DNA of 64,000 bases from Geosiphon pyriformis. Lineage: Eukaryota > Glomeromycota > Glomeromycetes > Archaeosporales > Geosiphonaceae. Location of the stretch: assembly GCA_016748015.1 (NCBI GenBank), contig JAAOMT010000602.1, positions 995,922-1,059,921 on the forward strand, written 5' to 3'. The position numbers were made by a program, and so were the translations under genes. Positions within the stretch are counted from its first letter, which is position 1. Each line of letters begins with the position of its first letter. Under the pieces are notes generated by a model. It was not told where the DNA came from. It made no database searches and saw nothing but the letters and a program-made list of their open reading frames with translations. Below are positions 22,435-35,451 of this stretch, piece by piece.

Positions 22435-25400
22435 TCTAACAACTAGTATGCAGACCAGAATACACTTCTCTGGTCTTATATACACTAAGCAATCTAACAA
22501 CTTCAACACTCAACCTATCTCTAATAATATCCACTAAATGTGACATACTGTCATTGGCGACTATTTTTCTTGCTTTTTCCATGAACAATCAGTGGTTAGA
22601 TCTTCCACACCATATTACAGATTTGTGTAATAAAGCCAGGTCCTTAACAAAATTAATCACCATTACACCAGCCACAACAGAGCAACTAAGAGCATCCAAA
22701 GCCTTATGGTACCAACCACTTGGCACAAAGCCTTTAACCAACATAGAATAAAACTCAGCATTACCACACCAAAAAATAGGTCCTATATCATCATAAAAAA
22801 AGAGACAATAACATTAGGCAGTAACAACCATCTTGTGCAAAACCCAGACAAAATTTCATTATAAGCCAACATATCAGAGAAGCACACAAAAGAATATTCA
22901 GATGTGTCAACTTTATCACAAAACAGACACTTGACACTAGGATAAAAAACACAGTACACATGCTTACGGACTGCTATAAGCAAACAACCATACAATGATT
23001 TCATAAAATATGACCTCAAAGCTGCTGACTGATAGCTTGTGTAGCCAAAAGCCATGTGACCATCAGGGTGCCAGACTGCAAAAGTTTTCTTCCAATCTAC
23101 TGAATTAATCTTACAAGTATCGCTGATTTTGGAACCAAACTTATTTTCCTAATTTGTTTGATATAATGTTTGAAAGAAATTCCTAATGTAGTATTGAACA
23201 TTGCAAGATAACACCAAATCACCCAATTTTAAAAAAAACTTATTGACATAAGTAAGAAATAAGGTGTCACACCAGCAGACATCTGAAGTGATCTCATCAG
23301 CATGCTCATTTCCCAGAACGCCAGAATAGCCTTTAACTTAGAGCCATGTCACAGCAAATAACTTCCTCCTAATAAAATTGACTATCTGTCTACACTTCAT
23401 CTATAAATTTTTCTTAAAATCAGAACGAGCCAAAAGCAATTTGTCTAAACAAACAAAAAAAGCCACCTGGCTATCAGAGTAGATAAAAACACTACTACTT
23501 GAAGGGACACAGGTGAGTGCGAAAGCAATAGCTTTAAGTTTCCTAAAGTAAATGACATGATCTCTTGAATTTTTGTACCAACACCAAGACCCAACTTTGA
23601 GAAGAATGCAGCAGCCCCAGTTACAACAAAACAAGAGCCAAAATGTTTTACAGAACCATTTGTAAACACATCAAATGAGACCAAACCAGAATCCAAAAGA
23701 ATAGTTTGAGCCTCACTAATTGCATTGGTGACAATAAAACTCACTGGATGATCAACAGACATACATGGCCTAACATCAGCAGCTAGCAAACAAGCACCCA
23801 AAAAGTGAATGGCCAAGTCAAACCAGACCAGAACAGGGCCATGCAGATTCAACCACTTTCAATGCTTAAAGCATTTCCAGTTGAAACACTTACTCTTTTT
23901 GTTTAACAGTTAATCTACAAAAGTGATTCTATAGTGCATTAGCAAACGGGCCACTCCAAAGAATATACTGTTACTGAAAACTTCAGAGATTAGCATTCCA
24001 ACAGAGTGATAAAAAGCTGTCAGCAGAGTAGAAAAGGACAGTCCACAGAATGAAAAATTTTTTACCATCCCAGCTAAAAAATTATCCCTAGGATTGACCT
24101 GCAATTTGATAGAATGGCACAATAGATGAACAGATAACCAGCTGGCAACTTGCAAATTCAAACTCCAATGAATGAAAAGTTGTCTTAAAATACCTGGAGC
24201 ATTTGCAAAATTAATAACAGATGACAATTTATTTTCAGACTGTACCTGGGCAAATATTTTGACACCATAAAATGAAGAATGTGACAATGCAGTCATAGAA
24301 AAATCATGAGAGAGATGCATCTTAAATTTTAAGTCTCTCCTAATAATAGCATCTCATCTAGAGTAAATGACATTAGGAATGAAACTAAACTGGGTCCTGT
24401 AGCTGATAATAAGTTGCAAGACGGATAACATCAGATAGCAGAATTGTTTATCAGATATAGTTTTGTGCAAAACCACATTTGAGAAGAAATGCACATCTGA
24501 ATGTGTCTTTAGTAAACTTGGCTTTGAAAGCCCTTCTATTGATAAAAAAATGCCCAAATAATGATAAGATTCACTCTTTCTGGCCACAGCAATTGGTATG
24601 CCACTAATGGTCAAGGAAATGTCTTTTACTCTTTGATTAAAAGAAATAGCAACAGTTTTCTTTGTGTTTATAGAAATATTATTGAGAGCAAAAAACTCAC
24701 TTACAACATCCAAAATACATTGGATGGCAGCTTGACTACTGCCCACCCAGATTGTATTATCCACAAAAGCCCCAGCAACAAAAAAAGATGTCATTTCTGT
24801 CTGTAATTCTACTCTGCCTAACTTAGCAACAAATTTTGAGTCAATTTTGTATTCACACAAGTGTTTTTGACTTTTGATTTCACACAAAAAAAGATCATAA
24901 AAAATTCTCCAAAGAAGTGGAGAAAACACTTCACCTTGGTCAAGCCCATCCAACACCTTATAACCATCAGAGAGACCAAAATCTGTTATAACCCTGTTGG
25001 TTCTGTTCAAATGGATATTCTCAAAAAATTTAATAAATCTATTGCACATTTTAATGCATCTCAAACTAGACTTCAGATGAAACTATTTTACAGAGTCATA
25101 AGCCTTTTACATGTCTTGTAATACCATTTAAAGTTCCTTACTCTTTTTTAAAGCATCTTCTATAATTGATCCAATAATGAACACAGGCAACTGAGTTGAA
25201 GTACCTTTCAAGACTGAAAAATTGTCACCTCTGAAGATGTCAAATGTGTTATAAGCCAAAGATATACAGTCAGACAAAATTTTTGACAAAATTTTATAAG
25301 CAGTTTTTATTAAAGCAATTGGCTATGTATTAGTGAAACATTCTTTCCATTTGTATGGTTTAGAGATCATAGAGATCCAGGTGCATTTTCACAAAGCCAG

Positions 25401-27044
25401 AACATTTCCATACACAAGACAAGAATTCAGTAAGTCCAGAAAACAACTTAATACCAAATCACTATTATGTTTCCAAAGTTCATTTGAGACACCCAAGAGA
25501 CCAGCAGCTTTGCTATCTGGCAAATTCTTTACAACTGCACATAAATCACCCAACCTGATTTCATTCATCACACCAGAAAAAGTATTGTCAACCACATAGT
25601 CTAAAAAGGCATACTGATGAGACCACAGATCAGGCACTGATTCAAGTACTTTGTGTTTTTTAGTCCAATCAACCATGATATTATCAACTTTGGTCTTTAC
25701 TTCAGCCAGTTCTAGAATTAAGTCTCCATCCAATACCAAGTGATCAAGAACAACCTTGTAAAAGAAGCACTCTAGAATACTACTGATCATATTACCCTTT
25801 CTTAAAACAAAGTCATCCATGTGTTTACTAATTGCCCTATTGATAGAGACATTTTTAACCAGCTCAGATTCGATATACTTAACCTTATGATAATGTTTTT
25901 TAACAACTGACAATTGTTTGAAAACCTCTACAGAATTGCTACATGCATCAAGCAAACCAGAAATTTTAGAGGATTCCACATCATCCAGAACTGACCAAAT
26001 TTTAGCAAGACAGACAAATCTCAGAGAATCACCCACACTCAAAGCCTTAACTATCTTGGCAATTAACAATTCAAGTCTGTAGAACCTAGACAAATGTTTG
26101 TTCCTAAAACAGTCAAAAATACTGTACCAATATTTAGAAAAAATGGAGTCTACTGACTTTGTTAACACCTTTTCCAAAAGTTCCCACATAGCATTCAAGT
26201 CACCAAGATTCTTAGCAGCAGTAAAGTTATCTTTCAAAAGCAACATATCAACAGTAGTACAATTATCAAAACATTTCCATTTAGCAGTATCTGAGTCCTT
26301 AAAATTAAACTTCCAATGGTCTGTGTTCGCAAGCTTGTGCAATGTATTTAACTGCTTGTCTAAAAGGCCACCCAGCCCCACTGAGATTGATACAGCCAAA
26401 TAATCAGTATCAAAATAGTCAGAAACTCTACCAACACATTCACCAAACACAGCTGATGAGAGATAATTGCTCACAAAAATGAAATTAATAGTCTTTTTCA
26501 CCTCTCTGAAATTGCATCACATAGAAGACTTGGATATGGGACCTGCTAAAAGTACATTGTGTAAACCCAAATCTGAGCATTTTTTGAAATTCACACTACG
26601 CTTAGCCCCATTCTCATTAAAATCACCACCGAGAAGAATATAAGAGCTAAAGCTAATTGCTAATGCAATAAGAGCATTGACAACAGAAGCCTGCTTGAAC
26701 CTTACACCAGCTGAAGCACCAGTATACAGACCCAAAATCATAACAGAAGCCTTGCCAGCAAAAAGAAGATAAACAGAAATAAGACGTTCAGAGACTTCTG
26801 AAATTTTACACACATGATAAGTAAATTCATCATTCAAAACAATTGCAACCCCTAACCCACAATGTCCAGAATTCATCCCAGAGTTAAAAACTTTTAAACC
26901 AGAAAACCTATTCTTAATTTATGGCTCAGCACAATTTTTGAACTTAGTTTCAGTAAAAACAGAAACCGAATTGTAAAAATCTTTATGTCATCTAATAGTA
27001 TCTTCCTGTTTAGCTAAATTGTTTAAACCCCTAACATTACACAT
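22435..27044 (-). pseudogene. LINE copy 2 ORF2: APE endonuclease, RT, RNase H, zinc finger
   Basis: A possible start is ATG at 27042-27044 (MCNVRGLNNLAKQED). The APE-like endonuclease is at about 26400-27040: FTETK, LGLYTGAS, GGDFNENG, and FDTDYLAVSI, where His is expected in the TDH motif. A linker follows at about 25650-26400. RT is at about 24360-25640: DSKAAGLLGVSNELW, DGLDQGEVFSPLLWRIFYD and AFVDNTIW. The last is VDN instead of VDD (24756-24761), so the catalytic pair is broken. RNase H is at about 23400-23750 (FTNGSVK for YTDGS; YSDSQVA), with a frameshift near 23530. The C-terminal finger CLFCDKVDTSEYSFVC is near 22900-22940, with Tyr where copy 4 has His. Retrotransposition enzyme, inactive. 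Confidence 0.85.
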
Positions 27045-27112
27045 GGCAAATTTCCAGACCAAATCACTTATTGAGAGATAATAGAAGCTGGTGAATCCAA
27101 ACCAGAACACAA

Positions 27113-28948
27113 TCAATTCAACTTCTCCAAAACTGACTCAACTGACACTTCCAAAGCTACCAACTTAGATTCCAATCCACCCATCTTGGTGGTTAAAACC
27201 TTAGAACTACTTGAGCTAAGATCAGCAACTGTGTCTGCAACAACTAAAAAAGGAAGAACAGGAGATGCCAACATATTATTTATAGCCATATCTGAATTCA
27301 CAACAGAGTTCAAAGGTGCCGGAATGATCAGAGGTGAGACAGATGACTTGGATGCCAAAGGCACCAATTCCACAAAACTCAGCTTCTTCATAATATTAGA
27401 CACCTGATCTGCCAAAAGCTCCAAAGACCTTTCCAAGACCACTAAATAATTACTTAAGCCAGAAGAGACTGTAAACACAGGAGAAGAGATACCACCAAGA
27501 CCTAAAAGTCCATAAAAAGAAAGACTAGGACCAAATCCAGAGTGAACACTACCAGAAGACTTAGAGAGTGAGACCACTTGGGCCCAAGATTTGCCACCAA
27601 AAGCAGCAGAACAAGATATTGGAACACATTTTTTTTCATACAATTTAGCAAGCCAAAAATGAAGTTTCTCTAAAGCACCCTTTTTGTATGATCCCTTAGA
27701 TGATGGCAGCATGATTGCATCTGGTGTATTACATTCAAGAGCTGAATGTCTAAAATGCCCACATTTCTCATAACAAACCAAATCCATTCTAGTCCAAGAA
27801 AGTTTCATCCCATTGAAGATAGGCTCCATGTGAAAGGCAGATTCTAAATCATCATCAGAGACAAAACTAACTACTGTACAGCAAATTCTATTACCAATTT
27901 CTATGGACCTGTTTATGATACATGTTTTCCTACCAGTTCTTTCCAAAAGATTGCCCAAATCATAAATAGTTGTTCTCACAGGTAGAGTAAACAGAAGTGC
28001 TTTGAACTGATCCCTAGATGCCCAAGTTTCACAATTTTCCACTGTTTTGGCTACACACACAGAATCTTTACCAATCAGAAATGACCACTTTGAGACCAAC
28101 AAATCAGCTTAGTTTAATTCAGCAAACTCCATCACAGCCTTTTGCTACATTCCAATTAATTGAATTTTGATCGACTTAATTTCCCCAAATTCAGATATTG
28201 CAGCAATAATCATATCTTTAAGCATATTCATGGGAATTTCCTTGATTATTACAGTCTGATTTGACCTCATTCCTTGTCTCTTAAGATTGCTGTTTACATT
28301 AATCCCTTTTTCTCTGGCCAATGATGTGGTCATATTTATGTTTTTTTCAGAAGTAAAGGTAGATCAGATGATCTCTTCAAATTTTGAGGGGGTAATAGTC
28401 CTCCCAAAACCATTAACTGATGAAAAATTTTTTCTAATTAACTGGGTTTTTGCTATTGCTGATTTCCCTTCCACAACACTAAGATTAATATTAAGAGCAA
28501 AAAATTTTTTGGCAGACACCTTAACCTGAGTCTTAATAATTTTTGGGTCAATTTATTTCTTTTCCAGAAAAATTGAAAGGCAAAAAAAAAGAGAAACATC
28601 TTTATCATTATCCATGACAAAATTAGGAGATCCAAGAGGTGAACCAAAAATAGCACTAGTATTAACATGCTTGGCTTTAGAAGTGTTGGCAGCTGAATCC
28701 AGAAGAGACCCAACATTAATGCCAGTCATGTTAGCACTTTCTTTGTCACCAAACACACTATCCACATCAAAAAACATATTGTTATCAAGCTCAGACTTGT
28801 TTAGAAAGATATCTTTTTCATAACCTGAGTGTTTAATGTTCTTAAGCACAACTTTTTTTTTCTGCAAAAAAAAGCCACCAGCAGAACCATGAAAAGCACT
28901 TTTTGGTGTCCTCTTTTTAGACATGTTGCTACTAAAAGCAGTCTCCAA
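27113..28948 (-). pseudogene. LINE copy 2 ORF1: RRM-like and zinc-knuckle protein
   Basis: 612 codons in one frame with about three stops (near 28553, 28145 and 28103). It starts METAFSSNMSKKRTPKSAF; the ORF1-proper start may be the second Met, as copy 3 also has MSKN here. An N-terminal acidic/Ser/Asn segment is followed by the RRM-like segment TVIIKEIPMNMLKDMIIAAI...IKIQLIGM (about 28145-28270). A CX3CX4HX4C zinc knuckle, CYEKCGHFRHSALEC, is at about 27735-27780. The C-terminal tail has heptad-like Leu spacing (GGLESKLVALEVSVESVLEK). It probably coats LINE RNA. ORF2 follows 70 bp downstream in another frame. Confidence 0.8.
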
Positions 28949-29084
28949 GTCTACGAAAAATGGGTTATTAGAAAGAGAAATTGTGAAATACTAACAAGAA
29001 AAAATAAAAAACTTCTTTTTCAGAAAAGTGCTTTTTGAGAATTTGTGGATATAAGAGAAAAAAAAGTTTTTTAATATTAACATC

Positions 29085-29230
29085 CTTCCAAATTTATAAC
29101 AAAAGAGTTATTAAGTAAAAAAATAGTAAAATATATTAACAAAAAAAAACAAAAAACTTTTTTTTCAAAATTGAGTTCTTTAGAGAATTTTAGACATAAA
29201 AAAAAAAGAAATTTTTTATATTTTTAAAAC
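29085..29230 (-). other. Displaced 5' UTR of LINE copy 3
   Basis: Resembles 28949-29084 (both contain TTATTA..., then ...AACAAGAAAAAA-like and AAACTTCTTTTTCAG-like blocks about 140 bp apart) but is more AT-drifted. Together with the target duplication this fits the 5' part of LINE copy 3, pushed right by LINE copy 2. Confidence 0.65.
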
Positions 29231-30299
29231 TTTAATAATTACAATAACATTTATAACAATATTTATTTTTCAATTATTAATAAAAAAAGTACTATAATAA
29301 AAATAATAATTATTTAAAAATTGTTTTTATTAATAAATAAATTTAAAAAAATCATTAGATCTTTTTTTTTAATAAGTTTATTAATAAATTTAATCTAACT
29401 ACTATTTAATATACAAAACAAACTAAGTAATTTTAACTAAATATGACTTATATACTTACTATATGTAATTAGTTATTTAGACCAATTAAGACAATACTAT
29501 ATACTTATATAAATTTTTGTATTATTGTCTATACTTAAAAAAAACAAAAAAAATTTATATAAACCAAAACTAATAGTAAATAATTCAATAATATTAAGTA
29601 AATAAATAGTTTTAGCTAACAAAAAATCAAATAAACTACAAAAAACATTGGATATTATTCTTGTATTATTAATTAAGCTACCTTTTTTTATATTTATTCT
29701 AAATTTAGATTTAAACAATTACAACTTATTATAATATTTCTTAATCAAATAATAAATAAAATCAATTATTATTAATACAGTCTTTTTTTTATTACTGAAA
29801 ATCAATACTGCTTTATTAACTTAGTTCTTAAAAACAAACTTTTTATATAAAATAGCATAAATACTTATATTTAATATTTTTAATAAAAAAATATACAAAA
29901 CCAAGAACATTAATAAAAAACAAGCTTTTATTAAAAATTTTTACAATTTAATACAATTAAACAAAATCTTAAAACATACAAAAGTATTTTTTAAACAAAT
30001 AAAAACATAATTAGATAACTTAATATTACTATATATTAAGCACAAAACATCTAAATAGTCTTTGTTATAAAGTCTCTTTTTAACAGCTACTGATAACTTT
30101 TTATGAACTATTATTATAAATTATTTTCTTTTAGTAATTATATTATAATTAATTTTTATGGCTTTTTTAGATTAAGCAATAATATAAAAAATTATCTAAT
30201 TTTAATATAAAAATAAGTATATTAGTTTTAATTAGCATTAATTTTAAGTTATATTGAATTTTTATTTAATAGATTATTATTATTTTTTTTATTTAAAAA
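29231..30299. other. Extremely AT-rich stretch, nothing recognised
   Basis: Almost pure A/T with runs of AAATT/TTTAA. The one longer frame (29497-29718, minus) has an amino-acid content that any such DNA would give. It is probably further fossil element sequence beyond recognition. Confidence 0.4.
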
Positions 30300-33200
30300 T
30301 CTAAAAATTAACTTAGTAAATTTTCCTTAATTTTTTAGCAGATATTAAATAATTTTTTTTGGTAAGTGTTTTTGTTATTGAATTTAATGTCTAATATAAT
30401 GTTTTTATTGAAATTACTGTTAATAGTTACTGCTATACTAGTTTTTTAAGAAGAATTTTTGTTGTATTTCTATATTTTTAATTGTGTTTTTTTTTGAGAT
30501 TTTTACAGAAATACTCTTTTTATCTCATGTTAATACTAAACATCTATATTTTTTATTTGTAATAAAATAGTATTCTATTTCTAATAAATTCAAAAAAAAT
30601 TAAAAATAAAACATAAAATTCAATAAAATTAGTATTTATAAAATAATTTTAACTAGAGATTATTGTTCAAAAATATGAAGAACTTGTTTCAGATTTTTAA
30701 GTCAACTGTTAATTTTGTCCAAAGTATTATTATAAGTAATTTCTAGATAATTTTATGTAGTTAATATCCTTTTAATGTGTTTTTAATTTTGTTAATTTTA
30801 AGTCTTATTTATGTTTTTGTTAGTATATTAAATGTTTTTATCATTGTTTTTATTAATGAAAAGACAATAGTAAAAAAAGTAATGACTTTTTAGGTTATTT
30901 GTAGAAAACCAGATTATAAAGAAAGATTTTCAATTTTACTAATTTTAATATCAATAGATATTATAATACAAAGCTTAAAGAGCATATTTTTTAGTTTTTT
31001 TTGGAATTATAATTTAATTTTTTAATTTTTTCTTTATTTATTTTATCTAATTAACTTTTTTTGTTTTTTATTATACTTTTTTTTTGTCTGTTTTTTTTTA
31101 ATTAGAAAGTTATATATATACATATTTTAAGTTATATATAATCATGTTTATTCTAATTGATTAGTAAATAATTACTAAACTATTGGGTTTTTTGTTTGAT
31201 TGTAAGTGTTTTTTGGCTTACTTGTTTATAATTGTATTAAATTAGATGTATTTGTACATGTTTTATATTCTATTATATACACATTTTTTAATTTTATTTG
31301 TCAATTTGTACTATTTATACTATTATTTAATAATTAATTAATATATTATAATATTATTATTTTTGATTTTTATTAATTTCTATTGAGTAATATTATTCTT
31401 TTCTTAAGATTAAGCTTCATTAAAATTAATATATTTTTTTTTAATATTAACATTTAATATTAAGATCTGTATATTTGTTTGAATTATTTATTTTTTAAGT
31501 TTTGAAATTTGTTATTAGTAAGCTTTTCAATTTTATTAAAAGTGAATATGTTTATTTTGTTTGTTAACAATACTTTTGAATAGTATTAAAACAGTATATA
31601 AAATTAGTATATTGTTCTAAAATAGTGCTTAAAGTTGCTTTTTTCAGTTAGTTTTTTAAATTTTTGGAGTTTTGTTTTATTAATTTTCTTGTTATTTTTT
31701 TAATATAGATTGTTTAAAAATTTAATTATGTGGTTATTATAAAGTGTATATAGCAAGAGAAAGCAATTAAGTTTTTTTTTGGGTATTGTACTTTTTAAGA
31801 GTTAGAATTTTTTCATTATTTTATTAATTAATATATTAATATTTTTTTATTTTTCATAGTAAAGATTAAAATGATTTGTGTTTGACTTGTTTTTTGTATG
31901 ACCAGATTTTTTTTTATATAATATTTCAGAATTATTAAAAATAATTTCTAATAGAAAATTATTTTTTTGTAATAGTTAAAATAAAAGTTAAAAAGTATTT
32001 ATGATATTTTTAGGTATATTTATAATAAAATAAATTATTTTTATATATAAAAATTAAAGAAAGCTTTTAATAATTTAATGTTTTTAATTTTTTTAATTAT
32101 TTTTGGAATTGTTTTAATTTCTTTTTAAATATTAATAGTAATAATTTAAATGTAATTAATTGGATTAATTGTTTCTTAAATAATGTTTGATAATTATTAT
32201 TGGTTCTAAGTTTTATGAGATTTGATTAGAAAATACAATTGGTATATGTATTTTTAATTTAAACATTAACAGATTAGATAATTGTTGTTGTTGGTAGATT
32301 TTTAATTGGTTACTGTATACAACTTTTTCAAAATTTTATCACTTAAACATAACTTATATATTCTTTTATTTAAGATATTATAAATATAAAAGAGTTTGTC
32401 TTATTTGTTATCAAATTTTCTGTTTTATTGTTTTTTTTGTTTTTGTTTAGTGTAATAAAACTTTGTCTTTTATTTTGTAAACAATAAGTTTTATTAAATA
32501 GTTCATGATGACTGCAATATATTAATTATTTTTGGTAATAGTTAATAATTTTACTAAATTAATTCCTGTTTTAATAAATAATCTTCTTATTTTAATAAAT
32601 TATAACAGTTTAATTACTTTTGATTTTTCTTTTTTTTAACATATATCATAATTGTAAATATATTAAATAATATTAACATATATTCTTGACTAGTAGTACA
32701 AACTAGTTGTTCATTAAATTGTGGCTTTTTTTGTAAAGTGTTCTGTATTTGAATTTAAGTGTATATTGTAGAAAATAATTTTTTTTCAATTTTAGTAATC
32801 ATTCAGAATAGATTATATTAATAGTATTAGTATAATATATTGTTTTTAACTAGGTAATATTTAATTTGTTTTTGAATTTTTGTTTGTTCTTTTAATAATA
32901 ATTTTATTGGTAATTTGAGAATTGTAAGATAATTTATTAAGTATTAATATGTTTTAGTGTTTATTTTGATTAGGTAGTAAATAATTCTTAGTAGTTATAT
33001 ATGTTTTATTCAAGATAAACAGTTTGTATTTATGTTTTTGGTTTTTTTTATAAATAATATTATATATGTAGAATTGTAAAGTAGTAACTTATCTGGTATA
33101 ATGTTTTTTAAAAAAATTTTTGTTTATTAACCAAGTAAGTTCTTTGTAATTTATAATAATATCAAATAAATTATTTAATAAATATTGTTTAAAATATTTT

Positions 33201-33407
33201 ACAGCTTATATAATTACAAAGCATTTTACTTTATAAGCTGTATAATTCTTTTTAGCTATGGTTAAATTTCTATTAACATATATAACTATGTGTTTTTTTT
33301 CTTTTTTATCTTGTTATAATAATATAGTACTTAGACTTATTTTAGAAACATTAGTTATAAGTACAAATTTCTTGGTAAAGTCAAAATATACTAAGATAGA
33401 AGTTTTA
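30300..33407 (-). pseudogene. Fossil Ty3/gypsy pol (family C): RNase H and integrase
   Basis: Minus-strand translation across stops gives an RNase H (about 33000-33407): SILVYFDFTKKFVLITNVS, then YVNRNLTIAKKNYTAYKVKC and AVKYFKQYL. This is the classical Ty3-type order, with the catalytic Asp of TDAS changed to Asn. An integrase follows (about 31900-32950): a YDIC zinc-binding relic at about 32630-32690, then GIN.VKLLTITKNN.YIAVIMNYLIK at about 32470-32590, where the first catalytic Asp is already Asn. The left part (30300-31900) is too decayed to assign. The element is cut on the right by a family A LTR at about 33408. It differs from families A and B. Confidence 0.6.
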
Positions 33408-34312
33408 ATATAATTATTACTTACTATTTAATCAAAACTATCAAATATTACTATTCAATTAATAATTCAATTTGTACAATAAAAATTGGAATGATCAGAT
33501 TACATAATACTTCAAACTATGTAATATTTAAGAATTTGCCAAAATTTGCTAAAATAATTAATATTTCACTGAAATAGTCAATAGTTTGTAGAAATAACTT
33601 GTAGTTTAACAAAATATATCTTTAGTTTATCGAAATTATAGCAAAAAAAAAAGTTAAAGTTTATAGACTAATATTATAACAAGTTGTATAAAAAAAAGTT
33701 TTTCTCTTTGAAAAAATATATCTTATTCTATCTATTTTATCTTAAAATTATCTTACTTAAAATTATCTTAATTGAAATAAATTATTTTTTATACAAAGTA
33801 ACAAAATTAAGATATTTTAAAAACTCAAATTCCTTAAATTATTTACACTTAAAATTTCCAAAAACCAATTAATATTTTAAAATTGATTAGCTACCAATTT
33901 TAATAATCTGTTAGTAATTCCAGACCTGAATAAAAAATAATTCTTTTAACAAAATTCTATTTCTTTTATATTTTTATATTTTTATTTTATTTTCTTATTA
34001 TAATTATTAAAATAACTTACAAATAAAATTTTTATAAAAGAGTTAATTTTTATAGCAAAATAACTACATATTTTAGTAAGTTTTTAGATAAGCAATTTTT
34101 GAAAAAGAGTTGATTTTTATTACAAAGTAATTATATTAAATAACTAATACAAAATTGGTTATTTTATTTATAAGCCCAGCAATTCAAATTATAAGAGATA
34201 ATTTGAAGATAAATTCAGTTATTAGAAGTTTACTAACTTTCAATAATCATGAATTAACAGCAAACTAACATTAACAATATTCAAAAAAAAAGACCAAAAA
34301 TCTTTAGTAATA
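33408..34312 (+). mobile_element. Decayed LTR, Ty3/gypsy family A (sense orientation)
   Basis: Colinear with 14510-15432: TTGCCAAAATTTG blocks, ACAAGTTGTATAAAA near 33680, ACCAATTTTAATAA..., GACCAAAAATCTTTAGTAATAT at the end. The first roughly 60 bp cannot be aligned. It is much more AT-drifted than the other copies. Confidence 0.75.
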
Positions 34313-34839
34313 TTAAAAAAAATGTGATTAAAAATAGTAATTTGGAACTGGTTTTTTGTTCTAGTATTTACAAGTGTTAAAAAGTTGTTTTTAGTATATT
34401 AGGTGTTGTTTAAACTGTTTATGTGTTTTTTTTGCCTTTTCTGTTTGTTTTAAATTCAAACTCAAATTCAAAAATAAATTATGAGTTAACAAGATATTTT
34501 TTTTACAAAATTTAATAATGTTGTAATCAAGTTTTTCAAAATAAGTAGCATAACTATTAGCACTAATGTTTTTTGGGTCTCTGTTTAAATAGTATATGAA
34601 GTTTTCAAGAAAATTTTGCTTAACTTCTATAATGTCGTAATTTCCAAAAAGTTAATTGTTAATTTGGTTTTCAATGTATTGAAAAAGTGTTTTTTAAAAG
34701 CTGTAATTCTGTTTCAAATTTTAAATTGTTGTTTACAGTAAGTGTAAATTGACTAATAATATTTTAACTTTGTTATATTTGATGCAATTACTATTTTTAT
34801 TTAATTGTTGTTGTATTATTTCTATAGGAAAGCACCAAA
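34313..34839 (-). pseudogene. Family A primer binding site and 5' internal (gag) remnant
   Basis: Directly inside the LTR that starts at 34840, bases 34821-34837 (TCTATAGGAAAGCACCA) are the complement of a primer site TGGTGCTTTCC, two bases from the LTR as in family B. The minus strand then gives a decayed, partly open frame (contains NRDPKNISANSYATYFEKL), taken as the gag start from its position only. Confidence 0.5.
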
Positions 34840-35432
34840 CATTATTGGAGGTTTTTAGTCTCTTTTTTTGAATATTGTTAATATTATTTTGCTGTAAATT
34901 TGTTATTATTAAAAGCTGTTAAATCTCTGATAATTGAATTTATTTTTAAATTATTTTCTATAATTTAAACTGTTGGACTTATAAGTAAAATAACCAATTT
35001 TGTACTAGTTATTTATATAGTTATTTTGCAGTAAAAGTTAAATTTTTTTCAAAAATTGCTTGTCTAAAAGCTCACTAAAAATGTGTAGTTATTTTGCTGT
35101 AAAAATCAACTCTTTTACAAGAATTTTATTTGTAAACTATCCTAATAATTATAATAAAAAAATAGAAAATAAATAAAAAAAATATAAAGAAAAAAAAATT
35201 TCATTAAAAGAATTATTTTTTGTTTAAGCTTAAAGTTACTAATAAATTATTAAAATTAATAGTTAATTAATTTCAAAATATTAATTGAGATTTGGAAAAT
35301 TTTAAGTATATATAATTTAAAAAATTTGAATTTTTTAAAGTATTTAATATTTTTTTATTATTTTTGTAAAAATATGTAAAAAATACTTGATTCTAATTCT
35401 AATTAACAATTCTAAAATAAAATAAGATATAT
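34840..35432 (-). mobile_element. LTR, family A, left half (split by LINE copy 4)
   Basis: Starts CATTATTGGAGG (consensus TGTTACCGGAGG) and follows the 49566 LTR, including AAGCTCACTAAAAATGTGTAG at 35069-35089. It is interrupted at 35432 by LINE copy 4 and resumes at 42182. The internal side (PBS) is on the left, so this was the 5' LTR of a minus-strand element. Confidence 0.8.
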
Positions 35433-35451
35433 AAAAAAAAACTTCATTATC

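Larger units (their letters stand above)
22254..29084 (-). mobile_element. LINE copy 2, nearly full length, inserted in the 5' UTR of LINE copy 3
   Basis: 6.8-kb minus-strand LINE with a 5' UTR (about 28949-29084), ORF1, ORF2 and a 3' UTR ending in an A-rich tail (poly-T on the plus strand at 22251-22262). An 11-bp target duplication with one mismatch, CTCCCAAATTT / CTTCCAAATTT, lies at 22243-22253 and 29085-29095. Beyond each end the sequence continues as LINE copy 3. It is better preserved than its host copy: ORF1 has about three stops, and ORF2 has scattered stops and one clear frameshift. Confidence 0.85.

Noticed and set aside
28949-29230. Two tandem 5' UTR monomers of one LINE (as in some L1 elements)
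   Set aside because: The second copy is more AT-drifted and is separated by an 11-bp target duplication; the LINE copy 3 sequence resumes there, so it is nesting, not monomer duplication.
29497-29718. 73-codon minus-strand frame as a membrane protein gene
   Set aside because: Phe/Ile/Leu/Asn-rich composition is expected from AT-rich DNA; no start context, domain or conserved copy.
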